A stretch of DNA of 62,373 nucleotides from Gammaproteobacteria bacterium (lineage in GTDB: Bacteria; Pseudomonadota; Gammaproteobacteria; 21-64-14), in assembly GCA_027013145.1 (NCBI GenBank), contig JALUXX010000030.1, positions 1 through 62,373 of the forward strand, in the 5' to 3' direction. This document shows, piece by piece, positions 16,344 to 24,260 of this stretch. Under the pieces are notes generated by a model. That model was not told the DNA's origin. It saw only the letters and a list, made by a program, of their open reading frames with translations, and searched no databases. Every line of letters begins with the position of its first letter. The first letter of the stretch is position 1. The translations under genes and the position numbers were made by a program.

Positions 16344-17818
16344 TCGCCGTCTATCTCACCCTGGCGCTGCCGCTGGCCGGCGCCCTGTGGCTCGGCGCCT
16401 TCGGCCACCGCCGCTCGGCCGGCTGGGTCAACGTGGCGGTCTCCGGCGCCACCTTCGGCGCCAGCGCGGCGGTCGCGGCCGACGTGCTGCGCGGCGGGCC
16501 GCTGCTGAGCGGCGGGCGAATGTTCTACATCGACGCCTTCAACGTCTACCTGGTGGCCCTGACCGCTTTCGTCGGCTTCACCACCGCGATCTTCTCGCGC
16601 CCGTACATGGTGCACGAGGTCGAGGCGGGACGCGTCAACGCGCGGCGCATGCGCCTGTATCACAGCATGTATCAGGGTTTCCTGTTCACCATGCTCCTGG
16701 CCCTGTCGACGAACAACCTGGGCATCCTCTGGGTGGCGATGGAGGGTGCGACGCTCGCCACGGTGCTGCTGGTCAGCCTCTACCGGACCCCGGAGTCGGT
16801 CGAGGCGGCGTGGAAGTACTTCATCCTCTGCGGCGTGGGTATCGCCCAGGCGCTGTTCGGCACCGTGCTCCTCTATTTCGCCGCCGCGCGCGTCATCCAC
16901 GCGCGCGACGAGGCCCTGCTGTGGACCTCGCTGCACGCCGCCGCGCCGGGCCTGGAGCCGGCCGTCGTGGGGCTGGCGTTCGTGTTCCTGCTCGTCGGCT
17001 ACGGGACCAAGGTCGGGCTGGTGCCGCTGCACAACTGGCTGCCGGACGCGCACTCGGAGGGCCCGACGCCGATGTCGGCGATCCTTTCCGGGCTGCTGCT
17101 CAACGTGGCGCTCTATGCCGTGGTCCGCGTGAAGATGATCGTGGACCCGGCGCTCGGCACGCCGCTCGCGGGGCGGCTGATGATGGGTTTCGGCATGCTC
17201 TCGTTCCTGGTGGCGGTGTTGTTCCTGCATCGCCAGCGCGACATCAAGCGCCTCTACAGCTACTCCTCGATCGAGCACATGGGGCTGATGACCTTCGCCT
17301 TCGGGGTCGGCGGGCCGCTGGCGACCTTCGGTGCGCTGCTGCACATGACCGTGCACTCGCTGACCAAGTCCTCGATCTTCGTGACCGCCGGGCATGCCGC
17401 ACACATCGCCGGCACGCAGCGCATCGAGCAGATCCGCGGGCTCATCCGCACGCAGCCGGCCGTAGGCTGGGGACTCCTGCTCGGCACCGCGGCGATCGCG
17501 GGGTTTCCGCCCTTCGGGGTGTTCACCAGCGAGTTCCTGGTGCTCAGCGCGACGATGAAGGCCTGGCCGTGGCTGACGCCGCTGCTCCTGATCGGACTCG
17601 GCGTCGCCTTCGGCGGCCTGTTCCGGCACCTGCATCCGATGGTCTACGGGGAACGTCCGGATTCGCAGTCCGCGGTGGCCGCCAACATGCTGCCGGTGGC
17701 GGTGCAGCTCGCGCTGGTGCTATGGCTGGGCTTGGCGATCCCCGGCTTCCTCGCCCACTGGTTCGATCAGGCCACGCACCTGATCGCGGGCGCGACGCTG
17801 CTCGGAGGCGGGTCGTGA
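16340..17818 (+). CDS. hyfF: HyfF-like second antiporter subunit
   Basis: A 492-aa membrane protein of the NuoN/NuoL family, about 14 helices. The helix-5 glutamate (WVAMEGATLATVLLVSLY) and the TM7 lysine (GTKVGLVPLHNWLPDAHSEGP) are present. At the TM8 position there is LLLN rather than the usual Lys (hyfB has MLK). A further His/Lys cluster (HMTVHSLTKSSIF) is conserved. It lies between hyfE and hyfG with GTGA overlaps on both sides. The complex therefore has two different antiporter-type subunits, as in HyfB/HyfF of hydrogenase 4, but no HyfD. Confidence 0.88.
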   Translation: MIAVYLTLALPLAGALWLGAFGHRRSAGWVNVAVSGATFGASAAVAADVLRGGPLLSGGRMFYIDAFNVYLVALTAFVGFTTAIFSRPYMVHEVEAGRVNARRMRLYHSMYQGFLFTMLLALSTNNLGILWVAMEGATLATVLLVSLYRTPESVEAAWKYFILCGVGIAQALFGTVLLYFAAARVIHARDEALLWTSLHAAAPGLEPAVVGLAFVFLLVGYGTKVGLVPLHNWLPDAHSEGPTPMSAILSGLLLNVALYAVVRVKMIVDPALGTPLAGRLMMGFGMLSFLVAVLFLHRQRDIKRLYSYSSIEHMGLMTFAFGVGGPLATFGALLHMTVHSLTKSSIFVTAGHAAHIAGTQRIEQIRGLIRTQPAVGWGLLLGTAAIAGFPPFGVFTSEFLVLSATMKAWPWLTPLLLIGLGVAFGGLFRHLHPMVYGERPDSQSAVAANMLPVAVQLALVLWLGLAIPGFLAHWFDQATHLIAGATLLGGGS

Positions 17819-19407
17819 GTACGGGCGGCGCATTCGCGTGGTTCGAGGCGTTCCTCGCGGACTGCCGCGGCGAGAACCTCCTGGTGGAGGAGGTCGCCGG
17901 GCCCGCCGGGCCGGCGCGCTGCCTGCGGCTCGACCCCGAGGACTGGGGCGCGTTCGCGCGCCTCGCCGCACGCACGGGGCTGCGCTGGTGCGCGGTGTGG
18001 GGCGAGCACCGCCCGCCGCGGATCGTGGTGAGCGCGTGCCTGGAGCGGGCCGGGGGCTATCTGCTCGCCCGCACCGCGGTCGAGGAGGCGACGCCGGTCC
18101 TGCCCTCGCACACGCCGCACTATCCCGCCGCCGACCGCCCGGAGCGTCACCTGCAGGATCTGCTCGGCGTGGTCTTCACCGATCACCCGGACGCCCGGCG
18201 CTGGGTGCGGCACCGCGCCTGGGGCGAGAGCGAGTTCCCGTTGCGCCGCGATTTTCCCCTGCGGCGCGAGGCGCCGGGGCCGACGCCGCCGGACGCCGAC
18301 TATCCGTTCCTGCGCACCGAGGGCGCCGGCGTCTACGAGATCCCCGTCGGACCGGTGCACGCGGGGATCATCGAACCGGGTCACTTCCGTTTCCAGGCGA
18401 TCGGCGAGGCGGTCCTCAACCTCGAGGAGCGACTCGGGTACACCCACAAGGGCATCGAAAAGCTCGCCGAGGGGCGCGACGCCGAGGGTCTGGCGCGCCT
18501 CGCCGGGCGCGTCTCGGGCGATTCCACGGTGGGGCACACGTGGGCGGCGTGCCAGGCGATGGAGCGGGCCGCGCAGCTCGAGCCGCCGCCGCGGGCGCTG
18601 GCGCTGCGGGGCCTGCTCGCCAAGCGCGAGCGCATCGCCAATCACCTCGGCGACGTGGGGGCGATCTGCAACGACGTCGGCTTCGCCTTCGCGTGGTTTC
18701 AGTTCAGCCGCCTGCGCGAGCGCTGGCAACGCGACAACGCGCGCGTGTTCGGCCACCGGCTCCTGCGCGGCGCCGTGGTGCCGGGCGGCACGGCCGTCGA
18801 CGTCTCCCCGCAGGAGCACCGCGAGCTCGCCGGCGCCGCCGCGGCGCTGGCGCACGAGCTCGACGAGCTGGTGCCCATCCTGGAGGAGAACGCCTCGCTC
18901 CAGGACCGCCTCGTCGGTACCGGCGTGCTTCCCCGGGAGACGGCCGAGCGGCTCGGCACCCTGGGCTACGTCGCCCGCGCCAGCGGCATCGACCGCGATG
19001 TGCGCCGCGACGCCCCGTATTTTCCCTACGACCGGCTCGAGGTCCGCGTGCCGGTGCGCGCGGCGGGCGACGTGGCCGCACGGCTGGCCGTGCGCATCGA
19101 GGAACTCCGCATCGGGCTCGAGCTGCACGCGCGGCTGCTCGACATGCTCCCCGGGGGGGCGGTGCGCGTGCCGTGGCGCGGCGCGGCGCCCGGCGCCGAG
19201 GGACTCGGGATCGTGGAGGGATGGCGCGGGGAGATCCTCGCCTTCGTGCGTTTCGGTCCCCGCGGCGAGGTGGCCCGCTACTACCCGCGCGATCCGAGCT
19301 GGCTCAACTGGCCGGCGCTCGAGGTGCTGATCGACGGCAACATCGTCCCGGACTTCCCCGTCTGCAACAAGTCGGTCAACGCCTCCTACTCGGGACACGA
19401 TCTGTGA
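17815..19407 (+). CDS. hyfG: HyfG-like NuoC-NuoD fusion without [NiFe] ligands
   Basis: A 530-aa fusion. Residues 1-165 are NuoC-like (ERHLQDLLGVVFTDHPDARRW); the rest is NuoD/hydrogenase-large-subunit-like (HAGIIEPGHFRFQAIGE, NLEERLGYTHKGIEKL). In a real [NiFe] hydrogenase two CxxC pairs hold the Ni. Here the first reads RVSGDSTVGHT (near 228-238), and the C-terminal DPCxxC is replaced by FPVCNKSVNASYSGHDL with a single Cys, so no Ni site can form. This marks an energy-converting hydrogenase-related (Ehr) complex or quinone-type reductase, not a hydrogenase. The C-terminus is not truncated. The operon order and GTG overlap with hyfF support complex membership. Confidence 0.85.
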   Translation: MSTGGAFAWFEAFLADCRGENLLVEEVAGPAGPARCLRLDPEDWGAFARLAARTGLRWCAVWGEHRPPRIVVSACLERAGGYLLARTAVEEATPVLPSHTPHYPAADRPERHLQDLLGVVFTDHPDARRWVRHRAWGESEFPLRRDFPLRREAPGPTPPDADYPFLRTEGAGVYEIPVGPVHAGIIEPGHFRFQAIGEAVLNLEERLGYTHKGIEKLAEGRDAEGLARLAGRVSGDSTVGHTWAACQAMERAAQLEPPPRALALRGLLAKRERIANHLGDVGAICNDVGFAFAWFQFSRLRERWQRDNARVFGHRLLRGAVVPGGTAVDVSPQEHRELAGAAAALAHELDELVPILEENASLQDRLVGTGVLPRETAERLGTLGYVARASGIDRDVRRDAPYFPYDRLEVRVPVRAAGDVAARLAVRIEELRIGLELHARLLDMLPGGAVRVPWRGAAPGAEGLGIVEGWRGEILAFVRFGPRGEVARYYPRDPSWLNWPALEVLIDGNIVPDFPVCNKSVNASYSGHDL

Positions 19408-19420
19408 GCGGGACGGCACG

Positions 19421-19948
19421 ATGTTGAGGACCCTGTACAAGATCGCCCGCACCGGCGTGGTGAGCGAGCCGGCCGCGAAGGACGCCGCGCCGGCGCTCGA
19501 GGTCGTCGGCGAGCGCCTGCGCGCGGCGCTGGTGCGGCGTCTGTCCCGGAGCCTTGCGATCCGCCAGGTCGACGCCGGCTCCTGCAACGGCTGCGAACTC
19601 GAGATCCACGCCCTCGACAACCCCTACTACGCAATCGAGCGCTACGGCGTGCGCTTCGTGGCCTCGCCGCGCCACGCCGACCTGCTCCTGGTGACCGGGC
19701 CGGTGTCGCGTCACATGGAGGCGGCGTTGCGCGCGGTCTACGAGGCCATGCCGGAGCCGCGGCTGGTGATCGCCGTCGGCGACTGCGGCGCCGACGGCGG
19801 CGAGTTCGGCGTCTCCTACGCGAGCTGCGGCGGGGTCGCCTCCGTCATCCCGGTCGACGGCGTCGTCCGCGGCTGTCCGCCGACGCCCGCCGAGCTGATG
19901 CGTGGGATCCTCGAGGTGCTGGAGATCGCGGCCGGTCAGCCGAAGTAG
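19421..19948 (+). CDS. hyfI: HyfI/NuoB-like small Fe-S subunit
   Basis: A 175-aa subunit with a 45-residue N-terminal extension and then a NuoB/hydrogenase-small-subunit core. All four ligands of the proximal [4Fe-4S] cluster are visible: C55 and C58 (GSCNGCELE), C122 (GDCGADGG) and C152 (RGCPPTP). The CxxC spacing is the hydrogenase/HyfI kind, not the tandem Cys of complex I. It would pass electrons to the degenerate active site between HyfG and HyfI. It starts 13 bp after hyfG. No ferredoxin-like subunit (HyfH/HyfA) follows, so the electron donor must come from elsewhere. The last 13 bp overlap the convergent thioredoxin-fold gene. Confidence 0.88.
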   Translation: MLRTLYKIARTGVVSEPAAKDAAPALEVVGERLRAALVRRLSRSLAIRQVDAGSCNGCELEIHALDNPYYAIERYGVRFVASPRHADLLLVTGPVSRHMEAALRAVYEAMPEPRLVIAVGDCGADGGEFGVSYASCGGVASVIPVDGVVRGCPPTPAELMRGILEVLEIAAGQPK

Positions 19949-20517
19949 TCGGGCTCGTTGCCCGGCTTCCACTTGATGTTGCAGCCGAGGCTCGGCTTCT
20001 GGTCGGGCGGGACCGGCCGGCCGGCGAGCACGGCGTCGATGGCCGCGGCGAGGTCGCGGCCGGTGACCGGGGCGTCGTTGCGCGGCCGGGCGTCGTCGAA
20101 CTGGCCGCGGTAGACCAGGCGCCGATCGCGATCGAAGAGGAAGAAGTCCGGCGTGCACGCGGCGCGATAGGCCTTGGCCACCGCCTGGGTCTCGTCGTAC
20201 AGGTAGGGGAAGGTGTAGCCGATCGAACGCACCTCGGCGACCATCTTGTCGGGGGCGTCGTCGGGGTAGTTGGCGACGTCGTTGGAGTTGATCCCGACGG
20301 CGGCCAGGCCCCTGGCCTGGTACTCGCGTACCACCTCCGCGAGCCGGTGGCGGATGTGCTGCACATACGGGCAATGGTTGCACAGGAACATGACCAGCAG
20401 CGCCGGGGCGTCGCGGAAGTCCTCCAGGGAGACCTCGCGCCCGGTGGCCGGCTCCGGCAGGCGGAACGGCGGGGCCTGCGTGCCCAACTCCAGCATGGTC
20501 GATTCGGTGCGTGCCAT
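19936..20517 (-). CDS. AhpC/TSA-type thioredoxin-fold protein
   Basis: A 193-aa cytoplasmic protein without a signal peptide. It has a peroxiredoxin/TlpA-like fold: LGTQAPPFRLPEPATGREVSLEDF, then the redox centre FLCNHCPYVQHI (CNHC), AVGINSND, and CTPDFFLFD. It ends with SLGCNIKWKPGNEPDYF, a tail typical of a widespread uncharacterised thioredoxin-like subfamily. It probably reduces disulfides or peroxides. ATG 20517 follows GGAGGAAGCC. It converges on the hyf-like operon with a 13-bp overlap; a role with that complex is possible but unproven. Confidence 0.85.
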   Translation of the reverse strand: MARTESTMLELGTQAPPFRLPEPATGREVSLEDFRDAPALLVMFLCNHCPYVQHIRHRLAEVVREYQARGLAAVGINSNDVANYPDDAPDKMVAEVRSIGYTFPYLYDETQAVAKAYRAACTPDFFLFDRDRRLVYRGQFDDARPRNDAPVTGRDLAAAIDAVLAGRPVPPDQKPSLGCNIKWKPGNEPDYFG

Positions 20518-20673
20518 GGCTTCCTCCGTAGCGTCACTTCGGGCTGGCGAGTCCGGGATTCTAGCCCAAGGCGGGCCGGGGCAGTAGGCACAATGCGCCG
20601 CGGGTGCCGCCGCGGCCGCGCGCGGCGGGGAAATCCCTTGCGTGCGGCGCGGGCACGCGCAACACTTTGCGCC

Positions 20674-21837
20674 GTGAACCCGCCGTCGGAAACCTCACCG
20701 GTCCACCCGCAGCGGTCCGAGCCCCGGGACGCGGAAGTGCGCCTGGTGCCGGAGCGCAATACCCTCGAGTGCGTCGGCGACTGGACCGTGGACCGGCTCG
20801 CGCGGCTGCAGCGGGGTCTGGAGGCGCTGCCGCGACCCGGCGCGCGTGAGATCGTGGTGGACGGAAGCGGGGTACGGGCGATGGACACCGCCGGCGCCTT
20901 CGTCATGTGCCGCACGGTGGAGGGGCTCGGGCGCGAAGGCGTGCGGGTCTCGGTGCGCGGCCTGCGCCCGGAACTGCAGCGGCTGCTGACGCTGATCCGC
21001 GACCCCTCGCTGGCGGGCGCGCAGCCGCCCGCGGCGCCGCGCACCGGATTTCTGGAGCGCGTGGGGCGCAACGCCTGGGTCCGGGCGGCGGAAGGCGTCG
21101 GCCTCCTCTCCTTCCTCGGCGAGATCGCGCTGACGCTGGTGCGCTGGCTGCGCCACCCCGCGCGGATCCGCGGCCGCATGCTGCTGCACGGCGTGCAGGT
21201 GGCGGGCTGCAACGCGCTGCCGATTCTCGGCCTGCTCTCGTTCCTGCTCGGCGTGGTCATCGCCTACCAGGGCGGGGTGCAGCTCCAGTACTACGGGGCG
21301 AACATCTTCATCGCCGACCTCGTGGGCTTCGCGATGCTGCGCGAACTGGCGCCGATGATGACCGCGATCATCGTCGCCGGGCGCACCGGCTCGGCGTTCA
21401 CGGCGCAGATCGGGACCATGCAGGTCAACGAGGAGATCGATGCGCTGCGCACGATGGGACTCTCGCCCATGGACGTGCTCGTGCTCCCAAGGCTCCTGGC
21501 GCTGATCGTCGCGCTTCCGTTGCTGACCGTCTACGCCGATGCGATGGGGGTGCTCGGCGGGATGGTGATGGCCAAGCTCCAGCTCGGGATCGGCTTCGGC
21601 GCCTTCCTCCAGCGCTTCGAGTCCGCGGTGACGCTGCCCTCCTATCTGCTCGGCATCGGCAAGGCGCCGGTGTTCGCCGCGATCGTGGCCGTGGTGGGCT
21701 GTTTCCGCGGCTTTCAGGTGAGCGGCGGGGCCGACAGCGTGGGGCGCCAGACGACGGTGAGCGTGGTGCAGTCGATCTTTCTGATCATCGTCGTGGACGC
21801 GGCGTTCTCCGTCCTCTTCAGTTGGCTGGGGGTGTGA
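20674..21837 (+). CDS. mlaE: MlaE-type ABC permease with N-terminal STAS domain
   Basis: A 387-aa fusion. Residues 1-115 form a STAS-like domain (EIVVDGSGVRAMDTAGAFVM), the role filled by the separate MlaB in E. coli. The rest is an MlaE/DUF140 permease with about five to six helices and the coupling motif NEEIDALRTMGLSP. It forms the inner-membrane core of an MCE phospholipid transporter. GTG 20674 is preferred because the upstream frame is Arg-rich and unlike a STAS start; no strong ribosome binding site is visible, and ATG 20593 is an alternative. It is the first gene of mlaE-mlaF-mlaD-lipoprotein, with the next start overlapping its stop. Confidence 0.88.
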   Translation: MNPPSETSPVHPQRSEPRDAEVRLVPERNTLECVGDWTVDRLARLQRGLEALPRPGAREIVVDGSGVRAMDTAGAFVMCRTVEGLGREGVRVSVRGLRPELQRLLTLIRDPSLAGAQPPAAPRTGFLERVGRNAWVRAAEGVGLLSFLGEIALTLVRWLRHPARIRGRMLLHGVQVAGCNALPILGLLSFLLGVVIAYQGGVQLQYYGANIFIADLVGFAMLRELAPMMTAIIVAGRTGSAFTAQIGTMQVNEEIDALRTMGLSPMDVLVLPRLLALIVALPLLTVYADAMGVLGGMVMAKLQLGIGFGAFLQRFESAVTLPSYLLGIGKAPVFAAIVAVVGCFRGFQVSGGADSVGRQTTVSVVQSIFLIIVVDAAFSVLFSWLGV

Positions 21838-22625
21838 GGGTGGCGGCGGCCGGGGAGACGGTGGTGGAGGTGCGCGACCTGGTCACGCGTTTCGGCACGC
21901 AGGTCGTGCACGATCACATCGACCTCGGCGTGCGCCGCGGCGAGGTCCTCGCCATCGTCGGCGGCAGCGGGTCGGGCAAGTCGACGCTGCTGCGCGAGAT
22001 GCTGCTGCTCCAGCAGCCCAGCTCGGGCACGGTGCGCTTGTTCGGGCGCGACGCGGCCGGCCTGAGCGACGCGGATCTGCTCGCCCTGCGGCGGCGCACC
22101 GGGGTGTTGTTCCAGCGCGATGCCCTGTTCAGCTCCATGACCGTATTGGAGAACGTCGGCGTCCCGCTGCGGGAGCACACCGCGCTGGACGGTCGCCTGA
22201 TCGACCAGATCGCGGCGATGAAGATCGCGATGGTGGGGCTGGAGGCGGAGGCGGGGAGCAAGCTCCCGAGCCAGCTCAGCGGCGGGATGCGCAAGCGCGC
22301 CGCGCTCGCGCGCGCGCTGGCGCTGGATGCGGAACTGCTGTTCCTGGACGAGCCGACCTCGGGGCTGGACCCGGTCAGCGCGGCGGAACTCGACCGCCTG
22401 GTGGTCGGGCTGCGGGACGGGCTCGGCCTGACGGTGGTGATGGTGACCCATGACCCGGACGCGCTCTGGCGCGCCGCCGACCGGGTGGCGATGCTCGGCG
22501 GCGGCCGGCTGGTCGGGGAGGGTCCGGTGGACGAGCTGCAGCGCTCCGACCACCCGTTGGTACGCGCCTTCTTCGGCGCCACGCAGCGTTGTCCGCCGAC
22601 GGAGGGGGCATGGAACCGAAGGTGA
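21834..22625 (+). CDS. mlaF: MlaF-type ATP-binding subunit
   Basis: A 263-aa ABC ATPase driving lipid movement between the inner membrane and the periplasmic MCE ring. Walker A is GGSGSGKST, the signature LSGGMRKRAALARAL, Walker B ELLFLDEPTSGLDP, and the switch His is in MVTHDPDAL. The FQRDALFSSMTV segment after the Q-loop is typical of the Mla/Mkl subfamily. The start GTG overlaps the permease stop. The C-terminal 16 bp overlap the next gene, supporting tight coupling. Confidence 0.92.
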   Translation: MRVAAAGETVVEVRDLVTRFGTQVVHDHIDLGVRRGEVLAIVGGSGSGKSTLLREMLLLQQPSSGTVRLFGRDAAGLSDADLLALRRRTGVLFQRDALFSSMTVLENVGVPLREHTALDGRLIDQIAAMKIAMVGLEAEAGSKLPSQLSGGMRKRAALARALALDAELLFLDEPTSGLDPVSAAELDRLVVGLRDGLGLTVVMVTHDPDALWRAADRVAMLGGGRLVGEGPVDELQRSDHPLVRAFFGATQRCPPTEGAWNRR

Positions 22626-23533
22626 ACTACGCCCTGGTCGGGCTGTTCGTGGTGCTGTTCGGGGGTGCGCTCATCGGGGGCAGCCTGTGGCTCGCCACGG
22701 GTTCGCTGCGCCAGAGCTACGACACCTATTACATCTACGTCCACGAGTCGGTCGCCGGCCTGAACCCGGACGCCTCCGTCAAGTACCGCGGGGTGGCGGT
22801 GGGGCGCGTGAGCCGGATCGAACTCGCGCCCGGCAACCCGCAGGAGGTTCGGCTGACCGTGGAGATCCTGCACGGGACACCGGTGAAGGACGACACCGTG
22901 GCGACCCTGCGCCAGCAGGGGCTCACCGGCATCGCCTACGTCGAGCTGAGCGGTGGGACGGCCCAGGCCCCGCTTCTCAAGGCCCGCCCCGGGCAGCCCT
23001 ACCCGGTCATCCCCAGCGAGCCCTCGTTCCTCGCGCGCCTGGACGCGAACGTCCCCGAGCTGATGGCCAACGTGACGCGGCTCTCGCGGGATCTGGCCGA
23101 GCTGCTCAACGGCCGCAACCGCGCCGCGGTCGCGGCGACCCTGCGCCACCTCGAGACCGTCACCGGCGACCTGGCCCGGCAGACCGACACCGTGAACCGG
23201 GCGCTGGCCGGGGCGAGTGCCACACTGCGCAACACCGCGCGCGCCACCGCCGGCCTCGACCGCACGCTCGCGCGCATCGGCGCCAGCGCCGCCGCCCTGC
23301 AGCGTATGGCCGAGCGGATCGCGCGCACCACCGACGATCTCGACCGCACGCTGCACGCAACCGGTCCGGGTGTGACGCGCTTCGCCGCTACGACCCTGCC
23401 CCAGGTGCAGGGCCTGGTGATCGACCTGCGCCGGCTGGTGGACGGCCTCGACCGGACCAGCCGCGAACTGCGTGCAAATCCGAGCCTGTTGTTGTTCGGG
23501 CGCCGGCCCGCCAAGCCCGGGCCGGGGGAATGA
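22610..23533 (+). CDS. mlaD: MlaD-type MCE-domain protein
   Basis: A 307-aa protein anchored by an N-terminal helix (ALVGLFVVLFGGALIGGSLWL). It is followed by one MCE domain (about 35-115: VAGLNPDASVKYRGVAVGRV, GLTGIAYVEL) and then a long helical tail rich in Ala, Thr and Arg repeats (about 140-290), longer than in E. coli MlaD. The MCE hexamer binds phospholipid in the periplasm; the long helical part could form a tube towards the outer membrane, as in single-MCE PqiB/YebT-like systems. ATG 22610 follows GGAGGGGGC. Confidence 0.92.
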   Translation: MEPKVNYALVGLFVVLFGGALIGGSLWLATGSLRQSYDTYYIYVHESVAGLNPDASVKYRGVAVGRVSRIELAPGNPQEVRLTVEILHGTPVKDDTVATLRQQGLTGIAYVELSGGTAQAPLLKARPGQPYPVIPSEPSFLARLDANVPELMANVTRLSRDLAELLNGRNRAAVAATLRHLETVTGDLARQTDTVNRALAGASATLRNTARATAGLDRTLARIGASAAALQRMAERIARTTDDLDRTLHATGPGVTRFAATTLPQVQGLVIDLRRLVDGLDRTSRELRANPSLLLFGRRPAKPGPGE

Positions 23534-23561
23534 GCGGGCGGTGCCCGTAAGGGGGACGGCG

Positions 23562-24248
23562 ATGAAGGTGCGAGGAATGCAGGGGCATCCGCGGCGGGCG
23601 GCGGTCATCGCGGCGCTGCTGGTTCCGCTGTTGGGGGCGTGTGCGGCCCTCGGCCCGGGCCCGGCGCCGGCGGTGGCGCGCTACCGCCTGGCGCCGGCGC
23701 CGGTGGCACACGCGGCGCTTCCGTCGACGGGGCCGGTGATCGCCGTCGATCCGCCCGCCGCGGTGCCCGGCCTGGGCGGGCGCGGCATGGCGTACGTGAC
23801 CCAGCGCTACCGGATCGCCTATTTCGCCCGCCACGGCTGGATCGCGCCGCCGGCGCGCATGCTCGAACCGCTGCTCGTCGCGGCGCTGCGCCGCCGCGGC
23901 GGCCTGCGCGCGGTGCCCGCCTCGGTCGCGGTAGCCGCCGGCCTGCGGCTCGACACCCGGATCCTCGCGCTGCAGCAGGAGTTCACCGCGCGGCCGAGCC
24001 GGGAGCGCGTGGCCGTGCGGGCGTGGCTGATCGACGCGCGCAGCGGGCGGCTCGTCGCCACGCGCGTGTTCACGGCGGTGGCGCCGGCGCCGCAGGACGA
24101 TCCCTACGGCGGCGTGCAGGCCGCCAACCGTGCCGTGGCCGATGTGCTCGACGCGCTGGCGGCGTTCTGCCGCGCACAGGTGCGCGCACGGGTCGCGGCG
24201 CCGGCGGCGCCCGGCGCGGCCGCGAGTCCGCGGCCGACGCCGCCGTAG
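23562..24248 (+). CDS. ABC-transport auxiliary lipoprotein (PqiC/YmbA-like)
   Basis: A 228-aa lipoprotein with the lipobox LVPLLGAC. Its mature part matches the ABC-type transport auxiliary component family (PqiC, DUF330): YRLAPAPVAHAALP, AYVTQRYRIAYFARHGWIAPPARML, LRLDTRILALQQEF, VRAWLIDARSGRLVATRVF. In MCE systems it sits in the outer membrane and receives the lipid channel. It is the last gene of the mla operon, 28 bp after mlaD. The Ala/Pro-rich C-terminal end is probably disordered. It stops 12 bp from the convergent P-type ATPase gene. Confidence 0.85.
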   Translation: MKVRGMQGHPRRAAVIAALLVPLLGACAALGPGPAPAVARYRLAPAPVAHAALPSTGPVIAVDPPAAVPGLGGRGMAYVTQRYRIAYFARHGWIAPPARMLEPLLVAALRRRGGLRAVPASVAVAAGLRLDTRILALQQEFTARPSRERVAVRAWLIDARSGRLVATRVFTAVAPAPQDDPYGGVQAANRAVADVLDALAAFCRAQVRARVAAPAAPGAAASPRPTPP

Positions 24249-24260
24249 GGGTCGCCCGGT

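Noticed and set aside
17815-19407. Annotation as a catalytic [NiFe] hydrogenase large subunit
   Set aside because: Both Ni-binding CxxC motifs are missing, so H2 chemistry is not supported.
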